From JAVBPR01 sp031549485 (GTDB taxonomy: Bacteria > Bacillota > Clostridia > Oscillospirales > Feifaniaceae), in assembly GCA_031549485.1 (NCBI GenBank), contig JAVBPR010000012.1:62001-126000 (forward strand): 64,000 bases of DNA, written 5' to 3'. The notes under the pieces were generated by a model. That model had not been told where the DNA came from. It saw nothing but the letters and a program-made list of their open reading frames with translations, and did no database searches. Shown one piece after another: positions 1 through 7,701 of this stretch. A program made the position numbers and the translations under genes. Each line of letters begins with the position of its first letter. The first letter of the stretch is position 1.

Positions 1-1
1 A

Positions 2-298
2 CAGCCGCCCGAATATTACGCGCCGTCTTCAAGCGAAACGCTTACGGTCGGACAGTGTCTGCTCGTTTTCTTTGTCGGTCTTATCCCGATTGTTGGGCTG
101 ATTTTACAGCTTGTCTGGGCTTTTAATTCGACCACGCCGAAATCAAAGCAAAATCTTTGCCGCGCGATTTTAATTATCAAACTTATCGCGGTTGTGATAT
201 TTGCTATTTGGCTTTTGGTTTTTCTCGCTGCTTTCGCGGCAAACGGAGGAAACTGGGGCAACTGGAACAACTTCTATCCGCCCAATTTGTATTTTTAA
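2..298 (+). CDS. C-terminal part of a small membrane protein (5' end outside window)
   Basis: An open frame enters from the left edge and stops at a TAA at 296-298, giving about 98 residues. Two hydrophobic segments are visible (roughly residues 18-40 and 55-82), separated by a basic loop with Asn-Ser-Thr-Thr-Pro-Lys-Ser-Lys. The arrangement (hydrophobic, WAF plus polar-basic loop, hydrophobic) resembles the C-terminal membrane part of zinc-ribbon-headed proteins of Clostridia, in which the N-terminal ribbon would lie outside this window. The C-terminus is rich in Asn, Gly and Trp. Function is unknown. The family likeness is by memory of the loop pattern, not by search. Confidence 0.6.
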   Translation, partial: QPPEYYAPSSSETLTVGQCLLVFFVGLIPIVGLILQLVWAFNSTTPKSKQNLCRAILIIKLIAVVIFAIWLLVFLAAFAANGGNWGNWNNFYPPNLYF

Positions 299-553
299 GA
301 TATTCCGGCCGAAAAGGGATACAAACACTGTTTTGAATGTGCTGTATTTCCGTGCAAGTTAATTAGAAATCTCGAAAAGAGCTATAATAAAAGATATAAT
401 ACAAGCCTCGTAGAAAACGGTAAAGAGGCAGGGGAAAAAGGTGTTGCTGCATTTTTAAAACAAGACTGTCAAAAATGGACTTGCGAAAAATGTGGCGGAG
501 CGTTTTCTCTGCATGACGGTGTTTGCAGCGAGTGCGGTAACAAAAAGAGCTAA
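299..553 (+). pseudogene. 5'-truncated DUF3795-family gene remnant
   Basis: This open frame directly follows, in the same phase, the TAA of the upstream membrane gene and ends with TAA at 551-553. It encodes Cys-rich sequence typical of the C-terminal half of DUF3795 proteins: a C-F-E-C pair, a FPCKLI element, then WTCEKCGG and CSECG forming a likely zinc ribbon. No ATG, GTG or TTG with a ribosome site lies at its beginning, and the N-terminal cysteine region of the family is missing, so it appears to be a 5'-deleted remnant. The deletion junction seems to coincide with the end of the preceding gene. Readthrough of the TAA is possible in principle but nothing suggests it. Confidence 0.6.
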
Positions 554-575
554 ACTAATTTTCTAAATAAATATC

Positions 576-612
576 AAAAAAGGACGAAAGAAGAATTCTT
601 TCGTCCTTTTTT
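576..612. terminator. Bidirectional intrinsic terminator
   Basis: A 16-bp inverted repeat (AAAAAAGGACGAAAGA and its complement) with a 5-nt loop and T-runs on both sides. It lies between the DUF3795 remnant and the convergent purL stop at 631, so it can serve both strands. Confidence 0.85.
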
Positions 613-630
613 CTGCCTCCCTCGCGGGAA

Positions 631-3600
631 TTATTTAAAATACTTAACGCCCGAATCAAAAATCTTTTGGTCTTTTTCGCCCGGGATATTTTTATGAACA
701 AAATTGCCGACGCGCTCGCTGTGACCCATCTTGCCGAGAATTCTTCCGTCTGGACTTGTGATTCCCTCGATTGCGAAAAGCGAGCCGTTAGGGTTAAACG
801 GAATCTTCATAGTGGGGTTTCCGTCAAGGTCGGTATATTGCGTTGCAATCTGGCCGTTTTTGATAAGCGAGGCCAAAACATCTTCCGAAGCGACGAATTT
901 CCCCTCGCCGTGCGAGATTGCGATTTTGTGGAGGTCGCCAACTTCGCAGCCCGCGAGCCACGGGGAAAGAACCGAGGAAACGCGGGTGGTAACAAGCATC
1001 GACTGATGGCGCCCGATATTGTTAAAGGTAAGTGTCGGGCATTTGTCGGTCATCTCGGTGAACTTGCCAAACGGCACAAGCCCGAGCTTGATAAGCGCCT
1101 GGAATCCGTTGCATATACCGAGCATAAGGCCGTCGCGCTTTTCGAGAAGTTCGGTCACGGCTTCTTTTATCCTCTCGTTTTTAAGTATCGCCGCGATGAA
1201 TTTTGCGCTGCCCTCCGGCTCGTCTCCGCCGGAAAATCCGCCCGACAGCATAAGGATGTTGCTGTTTTTGATAGCTTTTTCAAAAGCCGCAACGCTTTCG
1301 GAAAGCGCTTCCGGCGTGAGGTTTTTGATTATGCAGAACTCGGTTTCGGCTCCCGCTTTTTCAAAAGCGGCCGCGCTGTCATATTCGCAGTTGGTGCCGG
1401 GGAAAACAGGAAGAACAACTCGCGGCTTTGCGGCTTTGATAGCCGGAGCTTTTGCGTTTCTTGTTTCGTAAGAAAGCGGAGTTGCTTCGCCGGCAGCGTC
1501 CGCCCGCGTTTTAAATATAGGCTCAAGCGGCTTGTGCCATGCGGCTAAAAGCAGGTCGATTTCGACCGATTCGGTGCCTTTTGATATTTTTCCGCTTTCG
1601 TTTGTTATGCCGATAAGTTTTGCCGGAAGAACCTCGTCGGTCTCGACGATTATGCCGCCGTAGCATAGCGAAAACAGGTCGGCGTCTTTGGCAAATTCGA
1701 ATCCGATTTTATTGCCAAACGCGGCTTTTACAGCGGCTTCGGCGATGCCGCCTGCGGTGACTGCGGAGGCGGAATAAACTTTTCCGCTCTCGATAAGTTT
1801 ATTTATCTTGTCATAAATTTTATGCAGGCTTTCAAATACCGGCAGCTTGTTTTCGTCGTATTCCAGCTCGAAAAGATAAACGTCGCTTCCTGCTTTTTTA
1901 AATTCAGGCGTTACCGCGTTTTTGGCGTCGAGTGTGCCGACCGCAAAAGATACAAGGGTGGGCGGAACATCGATATGCTCAAAACTTCCGCTCATGCTGT
2001 CTTTACCGCCGATTGCGGCGATTTCAAGGCCGAGCTGGGCGTAAAGCGCGCCGAGAAGAGCGGCAAAAGGCTTGCCCCAACGCTCCGCCTTGTTATTCGT
2101 GCGCTCGAAATATTCCTGCAGTGTCAGATATGCGCTCCGGTGAGAAGCGCCTGCGGCGACGAGCTTTGCAACCGATTCGACTATCGCGAGAACCGCGCCG
2201 TGGAACGGGCTTTTTTCGGATATAAACGGATTAAAACCATACGCCATGGCGGAACAAAAATCGGTCTGCCCGCCGAGAACCGGAAGTTTTGCAATCATTG
2301 TTTGGATAGGGGTTTCCTGATATTTTCCGCCAAACGGCATGGTTACGCTGCCGGCGCCTATGCTTCCGTCAAACCTTTCGACAAGTCCTTTTTGAGAGCA
2401 TACATTCAAATCCGAAATAACCGCGGTAAGGCGGCTTTTGAGATCACCGGAGGGCGAAAATCCGTCGTAAATCCCCGATAAATCGACGGATTTTACAAGC
2501 GCTTTCATGCTTCGCTTTGCGCCGTTTGAATTTAGAAATTCGCGGTCGAGATCGGCTATAGTTTCGCCGCGCCAAATCATTTTCATCCGCTTTTCTTCGG
2601 TTACTTCCGCAACCTTGCAGGCATTTAGGTTTTCCGCCGCGGCAAGTTTAATAAATTTTTCGCAGTCTTCTTTCGCGACAACGACTGCCATTCGCTCCTG
2701 CGATTCGCTGATTGCAAGCTCGGTGCCGCTGAGACCCTCGTATTTTTTCGGAATTGCGTCAAGATTTATGCAAAGCCCGTCGGCAAGTTCGCCGATGGCA
2801 ACCGAAACGCCGCCCGCGCCGAAGTCATTACAGCGCTTGATAAGCGAGGTCGCAGCTTTGTTCCTAAACAGCCGCTGGAGCTTGCGCTCCTCAGGCGCAT
2901 TGCCTTTTTGAACTTCCGCGCCGCAGCTTTCAAGCGAATCGGCGGTATGGCTTTTTGAGGAGCCGGTCGCGCCGCCGCAACCGTCTCTTCCGGTTGCGCC
3001 GCCGAGAAGAACAACGACGTCGCCGGCGCAGGGGCGCTCTCTGCGCACATTTTCAAGGGGAGCGGCGCCGAGAACCGCGCCGATTTCAAGGCGCTTTGCA
3101 ACATAATTTTTATGATAAATTTCGTTTACAAATCCCGTCGCAAGCCCTATTTGATTGCCGTAGCTGCTGTAGCCCGCGGCGGCGGTTTGAACGATTTTTT
3201 TCTGCGGAAGTTTATGCGGCAGTGTTTCGGAAACCGGAACGCGCGGATCGGCAGCGCCGGTAACGCGCATCGCCTGATAAACATATGAGCGGCCGGAAAG
3301 CGGATCGCGAATAGCGCCGCCAAGGCAAGTCGCCGCGCCGCCGAAAGGCTCTCTTTCGGTCGGGTGGTTGTGGGTTTCGTTTTTGAACATCAGAAGATAC
3401 GGAATATCTTTTTTGCCGTCGTTTACGGTAACTTTTATCGAGCAGGCGTTTATCTCTTCGCTTTCGTCAAGATTTTGCAGAAGCCCGCGGCTTTTCAGCT
3501 CTTTTGCGCCGATAGTCGCGATGTCCATAAGAGTCAGGTCTTTGTCGCGGCCGGCATAAATTTTTTCGCGCAGTTCGCAGTAATTTTCAAAGGTTTTTTT

Positions 3601-4326
3601 GATATAATCCGGCTCAATATCCGCCTTGGCAATAATCGTTCCGAAGGTAGTGTGGCGGCAATGGTCGGACCAGTATGTGTCAAGAATTTTAAGCTCGGTT
3701 TCGGTGGGGTTTCTGTTTTGACTTTTGAAATATTCGCGGCAAAAGCGAACGTCCGCAAGGTCCATCGCAAGACCGAATTTTTCAAGAAAATATTTGTCGC
3801 TGTAGCGAAGCAGGTCGGTAAAGCCGTCGACTAGCGGAACATCGGGCGGTGCCTCTGTTTCCATCACAAGGGTTTTGGGAATTTCAAGCGAAGCGATTCG
3901 CGCCTCGACCGGATTCACAAGATAATTTTTTATCGCTTCGAACTCGCCGTCGCTGAGATTGCCCGAAAAAACATAAACTTTGGCGGAGCGGGTGAGAGGC
4001 CGCTCTTTCATAGTAAGAAGCTCGATACACTGCGCGGCGCTGTCCGCCCGCTGGTCAAACTGGCCGGGGAGGTATTCGACGGCAAAAACAAATTTTTCGC
4101 TTAGAAAATCCGGCTCGGTAAAGGCGGTATCTATCTGCGGCTCGGAAAAAACCGTGTTGATAGCGCGCGCAAAGTCGCTTTCCTCTATTCCTTCGACGTC
4201 ATAGCGGTTAATAACCCGCACCGATTTAAGCGAGCTAATCTGAAGATTATCGCAAATATCCGCCAAAACGCTTTTTGCCTCAACCGCGTAGGCGGATTTT
4301 TTTTCGGAGTAAATTCTGTAGACCAT
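631..4326 (-). CDS. purL: Phosphoribosylformylglycinamidine synthase, single-chain
   Basis: Catalyses the ATP- and glutamine-dependent conversion of FGAR to FGAM, fourth step of purine synthesis, in the cytosol. The 1231-residue chain has the layout of the large Firmicutes type: N-terminal PurS-like region, linker, two AIRS-like ATPase halves (motifs such as FKNETHNHPT near residue 315 and GGKYQETPIQ near 690) and a C-terminal class I glutaminase from about residue 965, with the nucleophile in GICNGFQ and the His/Glu pair in SHGEGKF. The ATG is preceded by GAGAGGAA. It starts 5 nt after the mtaB stop, so the two are almost certainly cotranscribed. No other pur gene is nearby. Confidence 0.95.
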   Translation of the reverse strand: MVYRIYSEKKSAYAVEAKSVLADICDNLQISSLKSVRVINRYDVEGIEESDFARAINTVFSEPQIDTAFTEPDFLSEKFVFAVEYLPGQFDQRADSAAQCIELLTMKERPLTRSAKVYVFSGNLSDGEFEAIKNYLVNPVEARIASLEIPKTLVMETEAPPDVPLVDGFTDLLRYSDKYFLEKFGLAMDLADVRFCREYFKSQNRNPTETELKILDTYWSDHCRHTTFGTIIAKADIEPDYIKKTFENYCELREKIYAGRDKDLTLMDIATIGAKELKSRGLLQNLDESEEINACSIKVTVNDGKKDIPYLLMFKNETHNHPTEREPFGGAATCLGGAIRDPLSGRSYVYQAMRVTGAADPRVPVSETLPHKLPQKKIVQTAAAGYSSYGNQIGLATGFVNEIYHKNYVAKRLEIGAVLGAAPLENVRRERPCAGDVVVLLGGATGRDGCGGATGSSKSHTADSLESCGAEVQKGNAPEERKLQRLFRNKAATSLIKRCNDFGAGGVSVAIGELADGLCINLDAIPKKYEGLSGTELAISESQERMAVVVAKEDCEKFIKLAAAENLNACKVAEVTEEKRMKMIWRGETIADLDREFLNSNGAKRSMKALVKSVDLSGIYDGFSPSGDLKSRLTAVISDLNVCSQKGLVERFDGSIGAGSVTMPFGGKYQETPIQTMIAKLPVLGGQTDFCSAMAYGFNPFISEKSPFHGAVLAIVESVAKLVAAGASHRSAYLTLQEYFERTNNKAERWGKPFAALLGALYAQLGLEIAAIGGKDSMSGSFEHIDVPPTLVSFAVGTLDAKNAVTPEFKKAGSDVYLFELEYDENKLPVFESLHKIYDKINKLIESGKVYSASAVTAGGIAEAAVKAAFGNKIGFEFAKDADLFSLCYGGIIVETDEVLPAKLIGITNESGKISKGTESVEIDLLLAAWHKPLEPIFKTRADAAGEATPLSYETRNAKAPAIKAAKPRVVLPVFPGTNCEYDSAAAFEKAGAETEFCIIKNLTPEALSESVAAFEKAIKNSNILMLSGGFSGGDEPEGSAKFIAAILKNERIKEAVTELLEKRDGLMLGICNGFQALIKLGLVPFGKFTEMTDKCPTLTFNNIGRHQSMLVTTRVSSVLSPWLAGCEVGDLHKIAISHGEGKFVASEDVLASLIKNGQIATQYTDLDGNPTMKIPFNPNGSLFAIEGITSPDGRILGKMGHSERVGNFVHKNIPGEKDQKIFDSGVKYFK

Positions 4327-4331
4327 TTTAT

Positions 4332-5606
4332 TTATTTCCTCTCACAAATTAAAATTTCTTCGTTATTTCCGGTTATTATTACGTCAAGAACTTGTCCCGC
4401 GGAATTTTGGGGCAAAACCGATTTCGCCCGCATATAATTAGCCGTATACCCTTCGAAAGCTCCGCCTTTGAATTCTTCAAACAGCACTTTTTCAGGGTGC
4501 CCTGTCATTTTTTCTGCAAATTCTTTTGCAAGGTTATCGCAAATTTTGGAAAGAACGGCAGCTCTTTGCGACTTTTCTTTATTCGGAATTTTATCTGCCA
4601 TTTTCGCGGCCGGAGTGCCGTCCCGTTCAGAAAAAGGAAAAATATGAACCTTGGAAAATCCGGCTTTTTTTACAAATTCGCAAGTTTCCAGGAAATCCTG
4701 CTCGGTTTCGCCGGGAAAGCCGACAATAATATCGGTGGTAATTCCCGGACTTTCAAAATTCGCCCTGATAAGGTCGAGGGCGGCGAGATAATCGGCGCAC
4801 GAATATTTGCGGTTCATGGCTTTTAATATCTTGTCGCATCCGCTTTGAAGCGAAAGGTGGAAATGCGGGCAAAGGCCGGGCGCGGTTTTGATTTTTTCTA
4901 TAAAACTTTCGGTGACTATCCTCGGCTCAAGCGAACCGAGCCGAAGGCGGATATCTTCTCTTGCTACAGCCGCAATCAAATCCTGCAAAGATTCGCCCGT
5001 GTCGGCGCCGAAAGAAGAAATTTCGATTCCGGTAAGCACAATTTCGGGATAAGAACGCGCAAGGATGTCGAATTCGGCCTTGATATCGGCAATGCGTCTG
5101 CTTCGTACCCGCCCGCGCGCTTTCGGAATTATGCAGTAACTGCAAAAATTATTGCAGCCGTCTTCGATTTTTATATTTGCGCGAATATTTTGAAATTCGG
5201 CGATTCCGCCGCCGCTGCAAATTTTCTCCTTGGAAATATCCGAAACAAGAATCTTGCCGGTTTTCTTTGCTATCGCGTCCATGATAATTTCGGCGATTTT
5301 CTCTTTTTCGGTATTCCCGATTGCAAGGTCAAAAAAAGATTCCAAAAAAAACTTGTCCTCCGCAACTTGTGGATAACAGCCGGCGGCGACAATTATAGCG
5401 CTTGGATTATTATTTCTTGCTTTGCGGAGCATCTGGCGCGACTTGTGGTCGGAGGTTTTGGTAACGGTGCAGGTGTTGACGATATAAACGTCGGCAGGAA
5501 GGCTGAAATCAACCATTTCAAAGCCTGCTGCGGTAAGTGCGCCGGCCATGGCGGCGCTTTCATATTGATTGACTTTGCATCCGAGGGTAAATATAGCCGC
5601 TTTCAA
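4332..5606 (-). CDS. mtaB: tRNA t6A37 methylthiotransferase
   Basis: Radical SAM methylthiotransferase that converts t6A to ms2t6A at tRNA position 37. The diagnostic GCKVNQYES sequence near the N-terminus separates it from MiaB and RimO. The N-terminal cluster ligands are Cys10, Cys46 and Cys77; the radical SAM CxxxCxxC is Cys151, Cys155, Cys158. Length is 424 residues, with a short C-terminal TRAM-like region. The start is TTG at 5604-5606, preceded by AGGTG at good spacing; no ATG with a ribosome site is available. First gene of a two-gene operon with purL, driven by the promoter at 5642-5670. Confidence 0.93.
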   Translation of the reverse strand: MKAAIFTLGCKVNQYESAAMAGALTAAGFEMVDFSLPADVYIVNTCTVTKTSDHKSRQMLRKARNNNPSAIIVAAGCYPQVAEDKFFLESFFDLAIGNTEKEKIAEIIMDAIAKKTGKILVSDISKEKICSGGGIAEFQNIRANIKIEDGCNNFCSYCIIPKARGRVRSRRIADIKAEFDILARSYPEIVLTGIEISSFGADTGESLQDLIAAVAREDIRLRLGSLEPRIVTESFIEKIKTAPGLCPHFHLSLQSGCDKILKAMNRKYSCADYLAALDLIRANFESPGITTDIIVGFPGETEQDFLETCEFVKKAGFSKVHIFPFSERDGTPAAKMADKIPNKEKSQRAAVLSKICDNLAKEFAEKMTGHPEKVLFEEFKGGAFEGYTANYMRAKSVLPQNSAGQVLDVIITGNNEEILICERK

Positions 5607-5641
5607 TTTTTCACCTGCCGCACATAATCTTTATAAAAAAC

Positions 5642-5670
5642 ATTATAATAAAAGTAATTAAAAATCACAA
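5642..5670 (-). promoter_or_regulatory. Promoter of mtaB-purL
   Basis: On the minus strand: TTGTGA (5670-5665), 17-bp spacer, TATAAT (5647-5642). The predicted transcript start is about 30 nt before the TTG start of mtaB. It is back-to-back with the plus-strand promoter starting at 5676. Confidence 0.6.
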
Positions 5671-5675
5671 GAGCG

Positions 5676-5704
5676 TTGAATTTTTTTTAATTATCTGTTA
5701 TTAT
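5676..5704 (+). promoter_or_regulatory. Candidate promoter of the HPr-like gene
   Basis: TTGAAT (5676-5681), 17-bp spacer, TATTAT (5699-5704) in an AT-rich stretch, giving a leader of about 55 nt. AT-richness makes chance matches easy, so support is moderate. Confidence 0.4.
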
Positions 5705-5765
5705 TTGTTATGTTGATGTTAAATTTTTTCATTTTCAGCAATGTGATTATTTTTAGGAGGTTATT

Positions 5766-5993
5766 ATGACAACTGTAAATATTATGCTCAATTCCATAAA
5801 TGACGTCAAAGATTTTGTCAGTATAGTTCTTATGTACGAATTTGATATTGACCTGACCAGCGGCCGCTATGTCGTTGACGCGAAGTCGATAATGGGTATT
5901 TTCAGCCTTGATCTCAGCAAGCCGATTAAGCTTGACGCTCATTCGGATGACTGCAGCGATTTCTTGGCAAAAATCAAACCCTATACAGTATAA
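5766..5993 (+). CDS. HPr-like protein without the active-site histidine
   Basis: A 75-residue protein with the fold-defining second half of HPr (GRYVVDAKSIMGIFSLDL, Ser41 matching regulatory Ser46 of HPr), but the first half carries NDVKDFV where PTS HPr has the GLHARPA phosphorylation site. There is therefore no His15 and it cannot relay phosphate to sugar permeases. By analogy with Crh of Bacillus, which also lacks His15, a regulatory role via the serine is possible; that is inference. The start is set by TAGGAGG five bases upstream of the ATG. Single gene with its own promoter and terminator, divergent from mtaB. Confidence 0.8.
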   Translation: MTTVNIMLNSINDVKDFVSIVLMYEFDIDLTSGRYVVDAKSIMGIFSLDLSKPIKLDAHSDDCSDFLAKIKPYTV

Positions 5994-5998
5994 TATGG

Positions 5999-6025
5999 AA
6001 ATCCGGTGACCTGCCGGATTTTTTT
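5999..6025 (+). terminator. Intrinsic terminator of the HPr-like gene
   Basis: Stem AAATCCGG/CCGGATTT with a 7-nt loop, followed by a run of T, directly after the stop at 5993. Confidence 0.85.
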
Positions 6026-6062
6026 ATTTTTACCCGCGGATGGTAAAGTGAATAAAACGGAT

Positions 6063-6104
6063 AAAACCCTCATAATTTATCGTAAAGAGAATTATGGGGG
6101 TTTT
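6063..6104 (+). promoter_or_regulatory. Long hairpin just before the carboxypeptidase start
   Basis: AAAACCCTCATAATT (6063-6077) pairs with AATTATGGGGGTTTT (6090-6104) with one mismatch and a 12-nt loop, followed by TTTTTGCTTTT and then the ATG at 6112. It has the shape of a terminator or attenuator placed against the coding start, and the 3' arm contains the upstream in-frame ATG at 6094. It may end upstream transcription or limit expression of the gene that follows. Confidence 0.55.
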
Positions 6105-6111
6105 TGCTTTT

Positions 6112-7281
6112 ATGAAAATTTTTAAAAGAGTGCTCGCTGTTATAATGCTTATTGCCATGCTTGCAAGCGGCGCGGCCGCAAGTGAGGACGGCGCGCCGGA
6201 GGGAATGCCGACCGCCGCATCGGCAGGGGTACAGGTTTCGGCCAAGTCGGCGATTTTAATGGAAGCCTCGACCGGAAGAATAATTTTTGAAAAAAACGCA
6301 GACGAATTTTTAAATCCCGCGAGCGTAACGAAAATAATGACAGTTTTGCTCATTATCGAGGCGATCGACAGGGGGGATTTGGCGTATGATACTGTAATAA
6401 CAACAAGTGAGCGCGCCGCTTCGATGGGCGGTTCGCAGATTTGGCTGAAGGTCGGCGAGCAGATGACCGTAAAAGATATGTTGAAAGCTATATGCATCGT
6501 TTCGGCAAACGACGCCGCAAGCGCGATGGCGGAGCAAATCGGCGGAAGCATCGAGGGTTTTGCGGAAATGATGAACGAGCGGGCAAAAGAGCTCGGATGC
6601 ACAAACACCAATTTCGTGAATGCTACGGGGCTTGATACGCCGGGACACGGCACAACGGCGAGGGATATCGCGAATATCTCGAGAGAGCTTATTAAACATA
6701 AAGAAATAAGGGAATATACCACGGCGTGGATGGATTCGCTCCGCGGCGGCGAGTCGCAGCTGACCAATACAAATAAACTTATAAAAACGTATAACGGGAT
6801 AACCGGACTGAAAACCGGTTCCACCTCGGTCGCAAAATATTGCCTTTCGGCGACAGCCGAAAGGGACGGCACCGAATTTATCGCGGTTGTCGTTTGCGCG
6901 CCGACCTCGGCGGAAAGATTTGCGGATGCCGCAAGACTTCTCGATTACGGCTACGCAAATTATAAAACGGTCGAACTTCCGATTCCCGAAATCGCGCCGA
7001 TTCCGGTTGTAAGGGGCAAAAAGGAAATAGCGGAAGTCGGATTTGACGGCATGGGCGAAAAACTTCTGCTTAAAAAAGCGGACGGCGATGTCCGATATGA
7101 GGTCGAGATGGCCGAGAATATAGGCGCGCCGGTCACAGAGGGGCAGATAGTCGGAAAAATCACCTATTTTGCGGGAGATACGCAAATTGCGGATTACGAC
7201 ATCAAAACATTGGAGGCCGTCGCCGAAATTACTTTTTCAAATATCTGGAATAAAATGCTTTCGAACATTATGATGAAATAA
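6112..7281 (+). CDS. Serine-type D-alanyl-D-alanine carboxypeptidase (DacF/PBP5 family)
   Basis: Removes the terminal D-Ala from peptidoglycan pentapeptides outside the membrane. From ATG 6112 the protein is 389 residues with a signal peptide (KIFKR then a hydrophobic core, cleavage near AAAS at 24). Penicillin-binding motifs are Ser71-V-T-Lys74, Ser131-A-Asn133 and Lys234-Thr-Gly. A C-terminal beta domain follows (about 280-370), and a hydrophobic or amphipathic tail is the usual anchor. An in-frame ATG at 6094 exists, but it lies inside a hairpin arm and would give a poor signal peptide start, so 6112 is preferred. Single gene ended by a strong bidirectional terminator. Confidence 0.9.
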   Translation: MKIFKRVLAVIMLIAMLASGAAASEDGAPEGMPTAASAGVQVSAKSAILMEASTGRIIFEKNADEFLNPASVTKIMTVLLIIEAIDRGDLAYDTVITTSERAASMGGSQIWLKVGEQMTVKDMLKAICIVSANDAASAMAEQIGGSIEGFAEMMNERAKELGCTNTNFVNATGLDTPGHGTTARDIANISRELIKHKEIREYTTAWMDSLRGGESQLTNTNKLIKTYNGITGLKTGSTSVAKYCLSATAERDGTEFIAVVVCAPTSAERFADAARLLDYGYANYKTVELPIPEIAPIPVVRGKKEIAEVGFDGMGEKLLLKKADGDVRYEVEMAENIGAPVTEGQIVGKITYFAGDTQIADYDIKTLEAVAEITFSNIWNKMLSNIMMK

Positions 7282-7319
7282 AAAAGGAGAGAGCCTCTGA
7301 TAAGAGGCTCTCTCCTTTT
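7282..7319. terminator. Bidirectional intrinsic terminator
   Basis: A 17-bp perfect stem (AAAAGGAGAGAGCCTCT and complement) with a GATA loop, abutting the carboxypeptidase stop. T-runs are present on both strands, longer on the minus strand, so it also serves the small gene read from the right. Confidence 0.88.
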
Positions 7320-7392
7320 GCGGGAAGTAACTCTTTGCTCGCATTTTTGCGCAACCCGGTTATTGCCAAAAATTACACAAAATTTCCGTATT

Positions 7393-7572
7393 TTACCAAT
7401 CGATTTCTTTAAGGTTTTCCACGGCCTCGCCGACAACGCCGGCGGCGGACGAGAAATTATCCTTAACTTTTTCGACCTGCCGCATCATTCGCGGGTTATG
7501 CCTGATACCGTAAATTGTCGCGGCAGCCGCGCCGAGAACTATTCCTGTGGTGATTGCTGTCATTTTCCTCAT
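7393..7572 (-). CDS. Small membrane-anchored protein, 59 aa
   Basis: Reading the minus strand, GGAGG sits 7 nt before an ATG (7570-7572), which opens 59 codons ending in TAA at 7393-7395. The product begins MRKMTAITTGIVLGAAAATI, a single hydrophobic anchor rich in Gly and Ala, followed by a charged helix (MMRQVEKVKDNFSSAAG...VENLKE). This is the shape of small YtxH-like envelope proteins, but no firm family can be named. It is convergent with the carboxypeptidase and divergent from the 7702 gene. A TATAAT lies 13-18 nt before the ribosome site, without a clear -35. Plausible because of the excellent ribosome site and good codon use. Confidence 0.65.
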   Translation of the reverse strand: MRKMTAITTGIVLGAAAATIYGIRHNPRMMRQVEKVKDNFSSAAGVVGEAVENLKEIDW

Positions 7573-7644
7573 TTTAATTCCTCCAATTATACTGTTACTA
7601 TTTTGTCCATGAGTGCCGCAAAATAAATTAGTAAAAACTGCTAA

Positions 7645-7673
7645 TTTACTTTGATGGCAATTTTTTATATAAT
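7645..7673 (+). promoter_or_regulatory. Promoter of the SLH/phosphodiester glycosidase gene
   Basis: TTTACT (7645-7650), 17-bp spacer, TATAAT (7668-7673), about 22 nt leader to the ATG at 7702. Confidence 0.5.
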
Positions 7674-7701
7674 ATACAGGATAAATAAAGCGAGGGAATA
7701 A

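Noticed and set aside
667..1548. Long plus-strand open frames across the purL region
   Set aside because: Purely antisense to a fully conserved purL reading frame; low-complexity basic translation and no ribosome site.
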